Of a DNA stretch of 8,171 nt, positions 1-6,572 are shown piece after piece. Source of the stretch: Weeksellaceae bacterium (GTDB taxonomy: Bacteria > Bacteroidota > Bacteroidia > Flavobacteriales > Weeksellaceae); the NCBI GenBank assembly GCA_028698395.1, contig JAQVDG010000076.1:1-8171 (forward strand). The letters run 5' to 3'. Position 1 is the stretch's first letter. Every line of letters starts with the position of its first letter. The notes below the pieces were generated by a model. That model ran no database searches, was not told the origin of the DNA, and saw only the letters and a program-made list of their open reading frames with translations. A program made the translations under genes and the position numbers.

Positions 1-375
1 ATCGTAATTATTCACCAGCAGGGCAGCATTGGGTTTGGATTCGTCAAAATCCAGAAAACGTTCTAATTGAGCATGAATTCCTTTGATGAATCTGTCCAAA
101 GTTTCTTCATCTAACAAATTCCGTTCGGTTGATTTCCCGGTCGGATCGCCAATCATTCCGGTTGCACCACCCACCAAAGCAACAGGGCGATGACCGTATC
201 GTTGTATATGCATTAATAAAATAATGGGAACTAAACTTCCAATGTGCAAAGAATCTGCTGTCGGGTCGAATCCACAATAGCCGGTTGTCATCTCTTTTTC
301 GAGTTGTTCTTCCGTTCCGGGCATGATGTTGTGAATCATTCCGCGCCATTGTAATTCTTGTATTAATCCGCTCAT
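1..375 (-). CDS. tyrS: Tyrosyl-tRNA synthetase, N-terminal part (runs off left edge)
   Basis: Class I aminoacyl-tRNA synthetase that charges tRNA-Tyr with tyrosine in the cytoplasm. The window holds the start codon (ATG at 375-373) and 125 codons without a stop, open to base 1. A full TyrRS is usually a little over 400 residues, so roughly the last 300 lie outside. Visible motifs are [13 protein letters not shown] at residues 35-47, which contains the class I HIGH-type signature as HIGS, and [14 protein letters not shown] at 69-82. Both are characteristic of TyrRS nucleotide and tyrosine binding. The protein starts [16 protein letters not shown], typical of bacterial TyrRS N-termini. The start is supported by a TACCTTTG -7 element 16 bases upstream and an A-rich leader with no Shine-Dalgarno. 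nadE lies upstream on the same strand but is separated by 124 bp, so tyrS probably has its own promoter. The identification is firm; only the C-terminus is unseen. Confidence 0.95.
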   Translation of the reverse strand, partial: MSGLIQELQWRGMIHNIMPGTEEQLEKEMTTGYCGFDPTADSLHIGSLVPIILLMHIQRYGHRPVALVGGATGMIGDPTGKSTERNLLDEETLDRFIKGIHAQLERFLDFDESKPNAALLVNNYD

Positions 376-391
376 TTTTAAAATTTGACGG

Positions 392-399
392 CAAAGGTA
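392..399 (-). promoter_or_regulatory. Predicted -7 promoter element of tyrS
   Basis: Read on the minus strand this is TACCTTTG, an exact match to the Bacteroidota -7 consensus TAnnTTTG, 16 bases upstream of the tyrS ATG. Transcription would start near base 385, giving a leader of about 10 nt. No TTG (-33) is seen at the usual 17-23 bp spacing; the nearest upstream TTG (CAA at 428-430 on the plus strand) is 28 bp away. Confidence 0.5.
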
Positions 400-499
400 A
401 CAAAAAAAGTGGTACGTAATAATTCTGCAACATCAGTTATATTATGCTGAAAATAAATGAATTAAATTATTCTTGGGCTTATTTTTTAGAAAAATAATT

Positions 500-1291
500 T
501 CAAGATTTCCATTCATTTGGAATTTCACAAACCGGAATAAGCTCAATTTTATGCCGATTGGCTTTATTTCGTTTCTCAAAAATCTGAAAAACTTCTCGTT
601 CACGACCTGAAAATTCATCGGAATGATGCCCTTCTTCAAATAATTTCATAGCCCATTCCAATTCGTTGTAAGAAGCTCCGATTTGGTCTTCATCACTTCG
701 ATTATCACCAAATAAACCATCGGTCGGAACTGCTTTTTGAATTTCATTTAGGATATTCAGATTTCGGGCAAGTTCATAAACCTCAGATTTTGTTAAATCA
801 CCAATCGGACTAATATCCACGCCGCCATCACCATATTTTGTGAAAAAACCAATTCCGAAGTCTTCAATTTTATTTCCGGTTCCCGCTACAATAAATTGTC
901 TAATTCCGGCAAAATAATATAGAGTAGTCATGCGTAATCGGGAACGTGTATTGGCTAAAGAAAGTTGTTGAATTTCATTTTTTTCAGAAATTTTAACTTC
1001 TTTTTCAAAAGTATCATAAAGTTGAGTTAAATCCACAATTTGATTTTCCACGTTTTTAAAATTTGTTTTTAGCCAATCAATATGATTAGTAGCTCGGTTT
1101 ACTTGATTTATTTCCTGATGAATCGGCATTTCCAGACATAAAAGAGGAAATCCGGTTTTAGCGCAAAGTGTGGAAACAACAGCGGAATCAATTCCTCCTG
1201 AAATTCCAATTACAAATCCTTTTTGGTTGGAGGTTTCTAAATAATTTGTTAACCAATTGGTAATATGATAAATGATTTTTTCGGTCTGCAT
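500..1291 (-). CDS. nadE: NAD synthetase, ammonia-dependent type
   Basis: Catalyses the last step of NAD synthesis, ATP-dependent amidation of deamido-NAD, in the cytoplasm. The 263-residue protein has the N-type ATP pyrophosphatase P-loop GISGGIDS at residues 29-36, followed by the NadE signatures NTRSRLRMTTLYYFA (114-128), VAGTGNKIEDFGIGFFTKYG (135-154) and DISPIGDLTKSEVYELAR (159-176). PTDGL follows at 189-193. Length and order fit the short NadE class that lacks the N-terminal glutaminase (nitrilase) domain, so it should use free ammonia. The ATG at 1291-1289 is the only sensible start: the P-loop begins 28 residues in. It diverges from gldB with only 38 bp between the start codons, and a TATTTTTG -7 element lies 30 bases upstream. 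The downstream neighbour on the same strand is tyrS. I see no convincing terminator in the gap between them. Confidence 0.96.
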   Translation of the reverse strand: MQTEKIIYHITNWLTNYLETSNQKGFVIGISGGIDSAVVSTLCAKTGFPLLCLEMPIHQEINQVNRATNHIDWLKTNFKNVENQIVDLTQLYDTFEKEVKISEKNEIQQLSLANTRSRLRMTTLYYFAGIRQFIVAGTGNKIEDFGIGFFTKYGDGGVDISPIGDLTKSEVYELARNLNILNEIQKAVPTDGLFGDNRSDEDQIGASYNELEWAMKLFEEGHHSDEFSGREREVFQIFEKRNKANRHKIELIPVCEIPNEWKS

Positions 1292-1299
1292 TATATGTG

Positions 1300-1307
1300 T
1301 AAATTTG
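1300..1307 (+). promoter_or_regulatory. Predicted -7 promoter element of gldB-gldC
   Basis: TAAATTTG matches TAnnTTTG and ends 22 bases before the gldB ATG; the predicted start is near 1314. It lies inside the leader of the divergent nadE gene. No TTG is present 17-23 bp upstream. Confidence 0.42.
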
Positions 1308-1321
1308 TCGCCTTAAACTTT

Positions 1322-1329
1322 CAAAAATA
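1322..1329 (-). promoter_or_regulatory. Predicted -7 promoter element of nadE
   Basis: The minus-strand reading is TATTTTTG, fitting TAnnTTTG, 30 bases upstream of the nadE ATG. It directly abuts the gldB start codon at 1330. The predicted start is near 1315. There is no TTG at the expected -33 distance, so the call rests on the -7 box and its position. Confidence 0.35.
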
Positions 1330-2358
1330 ATGAAAATAAGATATTGGACTGTATTTCTTGTGATTTTTATGTTTTTTTCTTGTAAAAAAGAAAATCGTTG
1401 GAAAATTGAGAAACCCAAAGAAGAAGTTCATTTAAATTTTGAAAATTTCAGCAAAGATTTTTTTGATTTGAATCAATCGCTGGAATCTTTACAAAAAAAA
1501 TATTTCTTTTTCTTTGATTATTCTGTTTCAGATGCGACTTGGGAAGAGCAGAGAAAGAATAAATTGGAATTGGATGTTTATAATTCTACAAAAGAAGTGT
1601 TTAAAAATGAAGATTATAAAGAAGAAATCAATACACTTTTCACGTATTATAAACATTATTTTCCTAATGTTTTAATGCCAACTGTTTATACATATTCAAG
1701 CGGTTTGCTAAATATTCATGAGCCGATTGTGTTTGGTAGTAAAGAAGGAATTTTAGCGATTGCTTTGGATGGATTCTTGGGAGAAACCAACAAATGGTAT
1801 GTACAAGAACGAGTTTATCCTTATTTGGTGAAAAACATGAATCCGGATAATATAGCACCTAAAATTGTACAGGCGATTGGACAGGAAATTATTCCGTTTG
1901 ACCCAAGAAACCAAAGTTTTATTGAATTAATGGTTGATGAAGGAAAAAAATTAGTTTTAGCTGATGCTTTGCTTCCGAATACTTCAGATGAATTGAAAAT
2001 TGGTTATACATCGGACGAATTGAGTTGGGCAAAAATAAATGAAGGTCAGATTTGGAATTATTTTGTGGAACAAAATTTAATTTTCAATAGTGAAAGAGCC
2101 AATAAAGAGCGGTTTTTGGATTCGGCTCCTTTTTCAAAATTCCAAAATGAAGTGGAAACAGAGTCTCCGGGACGAATTGGAGCTTGGATAGGATGGCAAA
2201 TTTGTAGAAAATTCATGGATGAAAATCCAAAAGTTAGTTTGGAAGAATTTTTTAGGATGAGCGGACAAGAAATTTTCAAAGAATCCAAATACAAACCTAA
2301 AAAGGAAGAAGGAGGTTATATGCGCCCGGTAAATACTGAGCAGGATGATGAAGAGTAA
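1330..2358 (+). CDS. gldB: Gliding motility lipoprotein GldB
   Basis: GldB is one of the Gld proteins required for gliding in Flavobacterium johnsoniae; gldB mutants there are also reported as defective in chitin use and phage sensitivity, which links it to surface and secretion functions. Its biochemical role is unknown. The 342-residue product has a lipoprotein signal, MKIRYWTVFLVIFMFFSC, with the acylated Cys at residue 18. A long soluble domain follows with no further membrane segment. Family-like stretches include the region with FGSKEGILAIALDGFLG in the middle and ESPGRIGAWIGWQICRKFMD near the C-terminus. The tail is charged and acidic (EQDDEE). The residues after Cys are KKENR, without the acidic cluster associated with lipoprotein surface export. 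It is followed 29 bp later by gldC, and this gldB-gldC pairing strongly supports the call. Presence of gldB does not by itself show that the organism glides, since non-gliding relatives also carry it. Confidence 0.92.
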   Translation: MKIRYWTVFLVIFMFFSCKKENRWKIEKPKEEVHLNFENFSKDFFDLNQSLESLQKKYFFFFDYSVSDATWEEQRKNKLELDVYNSTKEVFKNEDYKEEINTLFTYYKHYFPNVLMPTVYTYSSGLLNIHEPIVFGSKEGILAIALDGFLGETNKWYVQERVYPYLVKNMNPDNIAPKIVQAIGQEIIPFDPRNQSFIELMVDEGKKLVLADALLPNTSDELKIGYTSDELSWAKINEGQIWNYFVEQNLIFNSERANKERFLDSAPFSKFQNEVETESPGRIGAWIGWQICRKFMDENPKVSLEEFFRMSGQEIFKESKYKPKKEEGGYMRPVNTEQDDEE

Positions 2359-2387
2359 AATAAAAACTTATACAAAAAAATAAAAAA

Positions 2388-2720
2388 ATGAAAAAATCAA
2401 AAATTACGATAGAAGTAGAATTAGATGAAAATCATATTCCGGAAAAAATGAGTTGGCATGCACCGGATGGAGGTGTTGATCATCAGCCAACTAAGGCAAC
2501 TTTTATGTCTGTTTGGGATGACAAAAACAAAGAAGCTCTCCGTTTGGATTTATGGACAAAAGAAATGACAGTAGATGATATGAAACGTTTCTTTCATCAG
2601 ATTTTTATTTCGATGTCGGATTCTTACAAAAGAGCGACTAATGAAGATGAAACCGCTACTTATATCATTGAATTTGCTGAGAATTTCGCTTACAAAGCAG
2701 GAATTAAAGATGCTAAATAA
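2388..2720 (+). CDS. gldC: Gliding motility protein GldC
   Basis: A small 110-residue cytoplasmic-type protein with no signal peptide or membrane segment. GldC is encoded next to GldB in gliding Flavobacteria; in F. johnsoniae, loss of gldC reduces colony spreading without abolishing gliding, and its molecular role is not known. The sequence starts MKKSKITIEVELDENHIPEK and carries the family-like stretch MSWHAPDGGVDHQPTKATF, then a largely helical C-terminal half (MTVDDMKRFFHQIFISMSDS). The ATG lies 29 bp after the gldB stop in an A-rich stretch with no -7 element, so the two genes are probably co-transcribed. No hairpin terminator follows gldC. Confidence 0.92.
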   Translation: MKKSKITIEVELDENHIPEKMSWHAPDGGVDHQPTKATFMSVWDDKNKEALRLDLWTKEMTVDDMKRFFHQIFISMSDSYKRATNEDETATYIIEFAENFAYKAGIKDAK

Positions 2721-2724
2721 AGCG

Positions 2725-2751
2725 TAACAGTATTTAACAGTTTTGTAACAG
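2725..2751 (+). repeat. Three phased TAACAG direct repeats, candidate operator
   Basis: TAACAG occurs at 2725-2730, 2735-2740 and 2746-2751, that is with steps of 10 and 11 bp, about one helical turn each. On the minus strand these read CTGTTA, two of them as CTGTTAC. The array starts four bases after the gldC stop and ends 13 bp before the putative -33 TTG of the secreted-protein gene. Tandem repeats spaced 10-11 bp are typical sites for OmpR/PhoB-class response regulators, which bind as head-to-tail dimers. A regulatory role is an inference from this geometry. Confidence 0.45.
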
Positions 2752-2764
2752 AAAATAAAATATT

Positions 2765-2790
2765 TTGTATTAATAGAATGTTTACCTTTG
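2765..2790 (+). promoter_or_regulatory. Predicted promoter of the T9SS cargo gene
   Basis: The -7 element TACCTTTG (2783-2790) lies 32 bases before the ATG at 2823. A TTG, part of ATTTTG, is at 2765-2767. The 15 bp spacer is shorter than the usual 17-23 bp, so the -33 assignment is less certain than the -7. The promoter overlaps an upstream in-frame ATG at 2778, which argues against that ATG being the start. Confidence 0.5.
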
Positions 2791-2822
2791 CACTTCAAAT
2801 TGTTATAAAAAAAATAGATTTT

Positions 2823-4175
2823 ATGAAACGAATTTTTACATTATTATTTTTGGGTGCTTCGTTTGCGTTGAGTGCTCAAAACTTATTGACAAACGGAAGT
2901 TTTGAAGACTGGACAGACGGGAAACCAGATGCTTGGTTTGGTAGTAAAACCAATATTGCAGCTTCAAAAATCGCAGAATCTTCTGATGCACAAGACGGAG
3001 CAAAATCTTTGGTTTTAATTAATGATACCAGTACTCACAAAAGATTTACTTCTCAGTCTATGAACTTAACTGCAGACACTTCTTACACTTTGACTTATTA
3101 TATCAAAGGAGAAGGCGATGTGAGAAATGGATTTTTTAATGGAAATCCGGATTCAACCGGACAAGGTTTTTCTGCTTATTCTCCTTATACAACTGCTAAC
3201 GGTGAATGGCAAATGGTTACTTATTCATTTGAGACCGGAGCAGATGTAACTGATATGGAAATTATTTTTTCTGTTCGAAATACAAGCGCAGAAGGTGTTT
3301 TAATTGATAATGCTGTTTTAGTTGAAGGAGGAGAAATAGAAGTAATTGAGGTTGCTACCATTGCTGATTTAAGAGCAGGTTCTACAACTAGTGGAGCTGT
3401 TTACCGTTTAACCGGAGACGCTTTATTGACTTATACTATTGAAAACCGTAATCAAAAATATATTCAAGATAATACTGGTGGAATTTTAATTGATGACGTA
3501 GCAGGAAGATTAGGAAATGATTATTTAATTGGTGATAAAATTGCAAATATCACAGGAACTTTAACACTTTACAGTGGATTATTACAATTTGTTCCAACTG
3601 AAGAAGGTCAAGCGGCTTCTTCATCAGGAAATCCTGTAGAATACCAAATCGTATCCGTTTCAGAATATTTGGCTAACCCAACAACGTATGAAAGTAAATA
3701 TATTGCTTTCAGCGGAATGACTATTTCTGACGCTGAAGGTGGAGATGGAACTTTCCAAAATGGAAAAGGATATCAAATGACAGATGGAACAAATACAGTT
3801 GAAGGAAGAACTCAATTCTTTAACATTCCGTTGATTGGGCAAAATATTCCTTCTTCTGCTATTGGCGTAATTGGATTTGGAGGTCGTTTTAACGATACAC
3901 TTCAATTGTTCTTAACTGAAGTAACTGAAGGATTGGGTGTTTCAGATTTAACAATTTCTGAAGTAGCGATGACTTCTGTATGGAACGGTCAAGCACACTT
4001 CTTCACCAAAGGAAATGCAACAGTTGAAATTTATAATTTAAACGGACAATTGGTTCAAAAAGCAAACGGACATGATACTTTCACAGTAAATGTTAGTGCT
4101 TTGACCAAAGGAGTTTATGTTGTAAAAGTTACAGTAAACGGACAAACAACTACTCATAAAGCAGTGAAAAAATAA
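2823..4175 (+). CDS. Secreted protein with CBM-like and DUF5689-like regions and T9SS-type C-terminus
   Basis: Predicted 450-residue protein exported by Sec and then probably across the outer membrane by the type IX system. Residues 1-19 (MKRIFTLLFLGASFALSAQ) form a clear signal peptide. Residues 20-168 start NLLTNGSFEDWTDGKPDAW and end VLIDNAVLVEGG, the pattern of a carbohydrate-binding-module or galactose-binding-like beta-sandwich. Residues about 175-373 resemble the DUF5689/OB-fold-type modules common in Bacteroidota secreted proteins (VYRLTGDALLTYTIENRNQK, YIQDNTGGILIDD). Residues about 375-450 look like a type A sorting domain: VEIYNLNGQLVQ, ALTKGVYVVKV and a basic KAVKK end. The usual YPNP motif is missing. 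No catalytic domain is recognisable, so it may be a binding or adhesive protein; ligand and function are unknown. The start at 2823 rather than the in-frame ATG at 2778 is chosen from the signal peptide and the promoter position. Confidence 0.85.
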   Translation: MKRIFTLLFLGASFALSAQNLLTNGSFEDWTDGKPDAWFGSKTNIAASKIAESSDAQDGAKSLVLINDTSTHKRFTSQSMNLTADTSYTLTYYIKGEGDVRNGFFNGNPDSTGQGFSAYSPYTTANGEWQMVTYSFETGADVTDMEIIFSVRNTSAEGVLIDNAVLVEGGEIEVIEVATIADLRAGSTTSGAVYRLTGDALLTYTIENRNQKYIQDNTGGILIDDVAGRLGNDYLIGDKIANITGTLTLYSGLLQFVPTEEGQAASSSGNPVEYQIVSVSEYLANPTTYESKYIAFSGMTISDAEGGDGTFQNGKGYQMTDGTNTVEGRTQFFNIPLIGQNIPSSAIGVIGFGGRFNDTLQLFLTEVTEGLGVSDLTISEVAMTSVWNGQAHFFTKGNATVEIYNLNGQLVQKANGHDTFTVNVSALTKGVYVVKVTVNGQTTTHKAVKK

Positions 4176-4200
4176 ATTGCAATAAGAATTTATCTATATA

Positions 4201-4231
4201 AAAAAACCGCCACAAGTTAGGGCGGTTTTTT
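4201..4231. terminator. Bidirectional intrinsic terminator between convergent genes
   Basis: AAAAAACCGCC (4201-4211) and GGCGGTTTTTT (4221-4231) form a perfect 11 bp stem with a 9-base loop. A T-run lies on each strand, so it can end both the secreted-protein gene (25 bp upstream) and the minus-strand lipoprotein operon (stop at 4250-4252). Confidence 0.92.
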
Positions 4232-4249
4232 TATTTCGGATAGAAAGGT

Positions 4250-4729
4250 TTAATCGAAATATTGATGATAAGTTGCAAAAGAATGCTGTAATTCTTCTAC
4301 GATTTTCGTTGCACTTTCAGTGTTTTCAGCTACTTCCAAAGCATCTAATAATTCAATGTGCGGATACAGCCATTTGTGTAATTCCTCATGACTTTGTCCT
4401 TCCATTGTACAACTTTTAATTAATTTTTTGTTCTCATCCTTCAATTGAGTAGCTAAATTTTTAAAATCTTCTGATTGATTTTTTACATAATCGTTCAAAA
4501 GCGTTTCTGCATTTTCAACATACGGTTTCATTTCTTCATTCACCGCCCATTTTTCACCATTGTTTAGTTCTATTTCACTCATTTCTTCCGAATGTTCATG
4601 ATGATGAGCTTCTTCCTCTTCAGAAACGTGCTCTTCCAGTATGAAATTTTCAGATTCAGAATTTTTAGAATCACAGCTGAATAGTGCAACACTTAGCACT
4701 AAAGATAAAATTAAATTGACTTTTTTCAT
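4250..4729 (-). CDS. His- and acid-rich lipoprotein, possible metal binder
   Basis: A 159-residue hypothetical lipoprotein. MKKVNLILSLVLSVALFSC is a lipoprotein signal with Cys at residue 19. Residues 20-50 are strongly acidic and include HHHEH at 42-46. The rest is mostly helical, with GEKWAVNEEMKPYVENAE at 58-75 and a striking CTMEGQSHEELHKWLYPH at 107-124, where Cys107, Met109, His114, His118 and His124 line up as possible soft-metal ligands. I recall similar CxMxGxxHxxLHxWL proteins of unknown function in Bacteroidota but cannot name a family. Copper or zinc binding in the periplasm or at the cell surface is an inference from composition. The gene starts 15 bp after the stop of the glycosyl-hydrolase-like lipoprotein gene, has no -7 element of its own, and ends before a shared terminator. 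It is therefore probably the second gene of an operon. Confidence 0.82.
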   Translation of the reverse strand: MKKVNLILSLVLSVALFSCDSKNSESENFILEEHVSEEEEAHHHEHSEEMSEIELNNGEKWAVNEEMKPYVENAETLLNDYVKNQSEDFKNLATQLKDENKKLIKSCTMEGQSHEELHKWLYPHIELLDALEVAENTESATKIVEELQHSFATYHQYFD

Positions 4730-4744
4730 TACTTTATATATTGA

Positions 4745-6370
4745 TTATTTAACATTTTTTGCTTCGTATTCGCTTTCATTTCCAATTCTGTCAATGGATT
4801 GAACAGCAATTGTATTTAATTTTTTTCCATTTTTTTCAAAGAGAGTTTGCATTCCGGTTATAGGTTTTTCCAGAATTTCAATTTCCCACTGATCGCCATA
4901 TCTCAGGTAAATAACCCAATGCGTTACATTTTTCAAAGAAGGACTATCCCATGAAATTTCAACAGTAGAACCGTTTTTATGGAAATCCAATTCCGGTTTT
5001 TCCATTGGAATTTCATGCAACCAAGGTGATTTTGGAATAAGTGCTTTTTCTTTGTACGGACCGGATTTTAAAGCATTTAACATGCTGAAGTTTAAACCGG
5101 CAAAACTCCAATGTGCTTCGCCTGAGCTGTAAAGATTTTTATCTCGCACGACTTTAATTTGTCGCACAATTTCATCTGCTTTATTTGCTGATTTAATTTC
5201 AACCGTATTCAATCCCGGCCAAAGGTGTCGTTTATGTGTGTTTTCAGAATTCCACCAATTCAATAAAGTAGTAAAACTTTGTCTTGGTGCATCGATTGGC
5301 CAATACAATTGCGGCATAAAGTAGTCAATCCAACCTTCATTTAACCATAATTTAGCATCAGCATACAATTCATCGTATTGTGAAAGTCCCGTAATTCCGT
5401 TTGGAATTCCTGATTTCCAAATTCCAAAAGGACTGATTCCAAATTTCACCCAATTTTTTTCGGATTTAATCTCAGTATAAATTCGCTGAATAAATTGATT
5501 TACATTATCTCTTCGCCAATCGGCTTTTGATAATTTCCCTCCGGATTTCACATAAGCATTCCAAGAGTCTTGATCAGGAAAATCAGCTCCACCATTATAA
5601 GAAGTATATGGATAAAAATAATCGTCAAAATGAATTCCGTCAATATCATAACGCTTTACAATATCCATAACCACATTACTTACATGATTTTGTGTAGATT
5701 TTTTTGCTGGATCAAACCAATACATTCCGTTTTTTAAACGAATCACATCATTTGGCATTTTATTCGCCATGGAATGTGAATTTACTTTACCTCCGTTGGT
5801 ATGATGCACTCGATAAGGATTTAACCAAGCATGCAATTCCATTCCTCTCAAATGTGCTTCTGAAATCCAAAATTCCAAAGGATCATAATAAGGAACGGGT
5901 GCTTTTCCAGTTTCACCGGTTAAAAATATCGACCAAGGTTCTAATTTACTATCATACAAAGCATCGGCAGAAGGGCGAATTTGTAAGATAACTGCATTAA
6001 AATTATTGTCTTTTAACACATCTAAAATAGCAGTTGCCTCAGCTTTTTGTTGCTCAACACTTAAACCTCGTTTAGAAGGCCAGTTAATATTGGCGACAGA
6101 AGCAATCCAAGCTGCACGGAATTCTCGGTTTACATTTGGTAAAGAAACCAAAATTTTAGATTCTTTTGGTTTTTCAGGTTCGATTTTGGTAGGCTGTACT
6201 TCTTCCTTTTGTGGTTCTGATTTTGTTGGAGAAGTTTTATCTTTTTCAATTTCCACAGAGGTAGATTCTCTTTTAGTTTCAGCCGGTAAAGGCGGAACAG
6301 AAACACATGAATGAATGATGCCGAAAAAAATTGTAAAAATAAATAAACGGTAAATAAATTTTGAATTCAT
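4745..6370 (-). CDS. Glycosyl hydrolase-like 10 (DUF187) lipoprotein, DigH/YddW-like
   Basis: Predicted lipoprotein of 541 residues. MNSKFIYRLFIFTIFFGII is followed by HSC, placing the acylated Cys at residue 22. Residues 23-75 form a Pro/Glu/Lys/Thr-rich linker that would hold the enzyme away from the membrane. Residues about 82-430 are the GHL10 TIM-barrel: REFRAAWIASVANINWPS (83-99), NAVILQIRPSADALY (125-139), GMELHAWLNPYRVH (176-189), YDIDGIHFDDYFYPY (241-255, with paired acids D249/D250), KFGISPFGIWKSG (309-321) and DYFMPQLYWPI (349-359). Residues about 445-541 resemble a fibronectin-III-like tail. The E. coli homologue DigH (YddW) cleaves peptidoglycan glycan strands lacking stem peptides, so a cell-wall hydrolase role is a reasonable inference; the substrate here is untested. 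An in-frame ATG at 6511 would add 47 residues without a sensible signal. The start at 6370 restores the lipoprotein signal and sits 23 bases from a -7 element. Confidence 0.9.
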   Translation of the reverse strand: MNSKFIYRLFIFTIFFGIIHSCVSVPPLPAETKRESTSVEIEKDKTSPTKSEPQKEEVQPTKIEPEKPKESKILVSLPNVNREFRAAWIASVANINWPSKRGLSVEQQKAEATAILDVLKDNNFNAVILQIRPSADALYDSKLEPWSIFLTGETGKAPVPYYDPLEFWISEAHLRGMELHAWLNPYRVHHTNGGKVNSHSMANKMPNDVIRLKNGMYWFDPAKKSTQNHVSNVVMDIVKRYDIDGIHFDDYFYPYTSYNGGADFPDQDSWNAYVKSGGKLSKADWRRDNVNQFIQRIYTEIKSEKNWVKFGISPFGIWKSGIPNGITGLSQYDELYADAKLWLNEGWIDYFMPQLYWPIDAPRQSFTTLLNWWNSENTHKRHLWPGLNTVEIKSANKADEIVRQIKVVRDKNLYSSGEAHWSFAGLNFSMLNALKSGPYKEKALIPKSPWLHEIPMEKPELDFHKNGSTVEISWDSPSLKNVTHWVIYLRYGDQWEIEILEKPITGMQTLFEKNGKKLNTIAVQSIDRIGNESEYEAKNVK

Positions 6371-6393
6371 TGAAATTCCGAAAAAATTAGCCT

Positions 6394-6401
6394 CAAAAAT
6401 A
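6394..6401 (-). promoter_or_regulatory. Predicted -7 element of the lipoprotein operon
   Basis: The minus strand reads TATTTTTG, fitting TAnnTTTG, 23 bases upstream of the ATG at 6370. Transcription would begin near 6387, downstream of the alternative ATG at 6511, which supports the shorter protein. No TTG is seen at -33 spacing. Confidence 0.42.
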
Positions 6402-6522
6402 CTACAAATATTTTCGTGATTCAGGTTTCTGTGAAAAATTGATTTAAATAAGTGAAAATTTAAGTGATAAATAAATTTAGCTGATAGAAAAGAGTGGAAA
6501 ATTAGAATCATGATTATTAGAG

Positions 6523-6553
6523 TTGATTCAAACCATAAAATAGCTTATTTTTG
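6523..6553 (+). promoter_or_regulatory. Predicted promoter of ftsY
   Basis: TTG at 6523-6525, a 20 bp spacer, then TATTTTTG at 6546-6553. Both elements and the spacing fit the Bacteroidota consensus TTG/N17-23/TAnnTTTG, the best match in the window. The predicted start is near 6560, about 13 bases before the ATG. Confidence 0.7.
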
Positions 6554-6572
6554 TGGCTAAAATTGAGCAAAA

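Larger units (their letters stand above)
6371..6572. other. Divergent intergenic region with two promoters
   Basis: This 202 bp, AT-rich gap separates the minus-strand glycosyl-hydrolase-like lipoprotein gene from ftsY. It holds a -7 element for each gene near either end. Between them is a short direct repeat, TAAGTGA, at 6449-6455 and 6461-6467 (12 bp step). No RNA gene or additional coding sequence is supported. Confidence 0.6.

Noticed and set aside
107..433. Minus-strand open frame of 108 codons at the left end
   Set aside because: It is a shadow of tyrS. The overlapping frame from 375 to 1 encodes clear TyrRS motifs (HIGS, GDPTGKS) and has a better start and promoter.
460..497. AT-only inverted repeat (AAATTATT/AATAATTT) after nadE as a possible terminator
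   Set aside because: The stem is 8 A/T pairs with a loop of about 20 bases and no proper T-run; too weak to call.
2778..2822. Upstream in-frame ATG that would add 15 residues to the secreted protein
   Set aside because: It lies inside the predicted -7 element and would bury the signal peptide; the ATG at 2823 gives a textbook signal peptide.
5704..6314. Two plus-strand open frames (95 and 102 codons) opposite the GHL10 gene
   Set aside because: They lie antisense to well-conserved GHL10 coding sequence and have no recognisable motifs or promoter.
6371..6511. Upstream in-frame ATG adding 47 residues to the GHL10 lipoprotein
   Set aside because: It would precede a complete lipoprotein signal that starts at 6370, and the -7 element at 6394-6401 lies within the extension.
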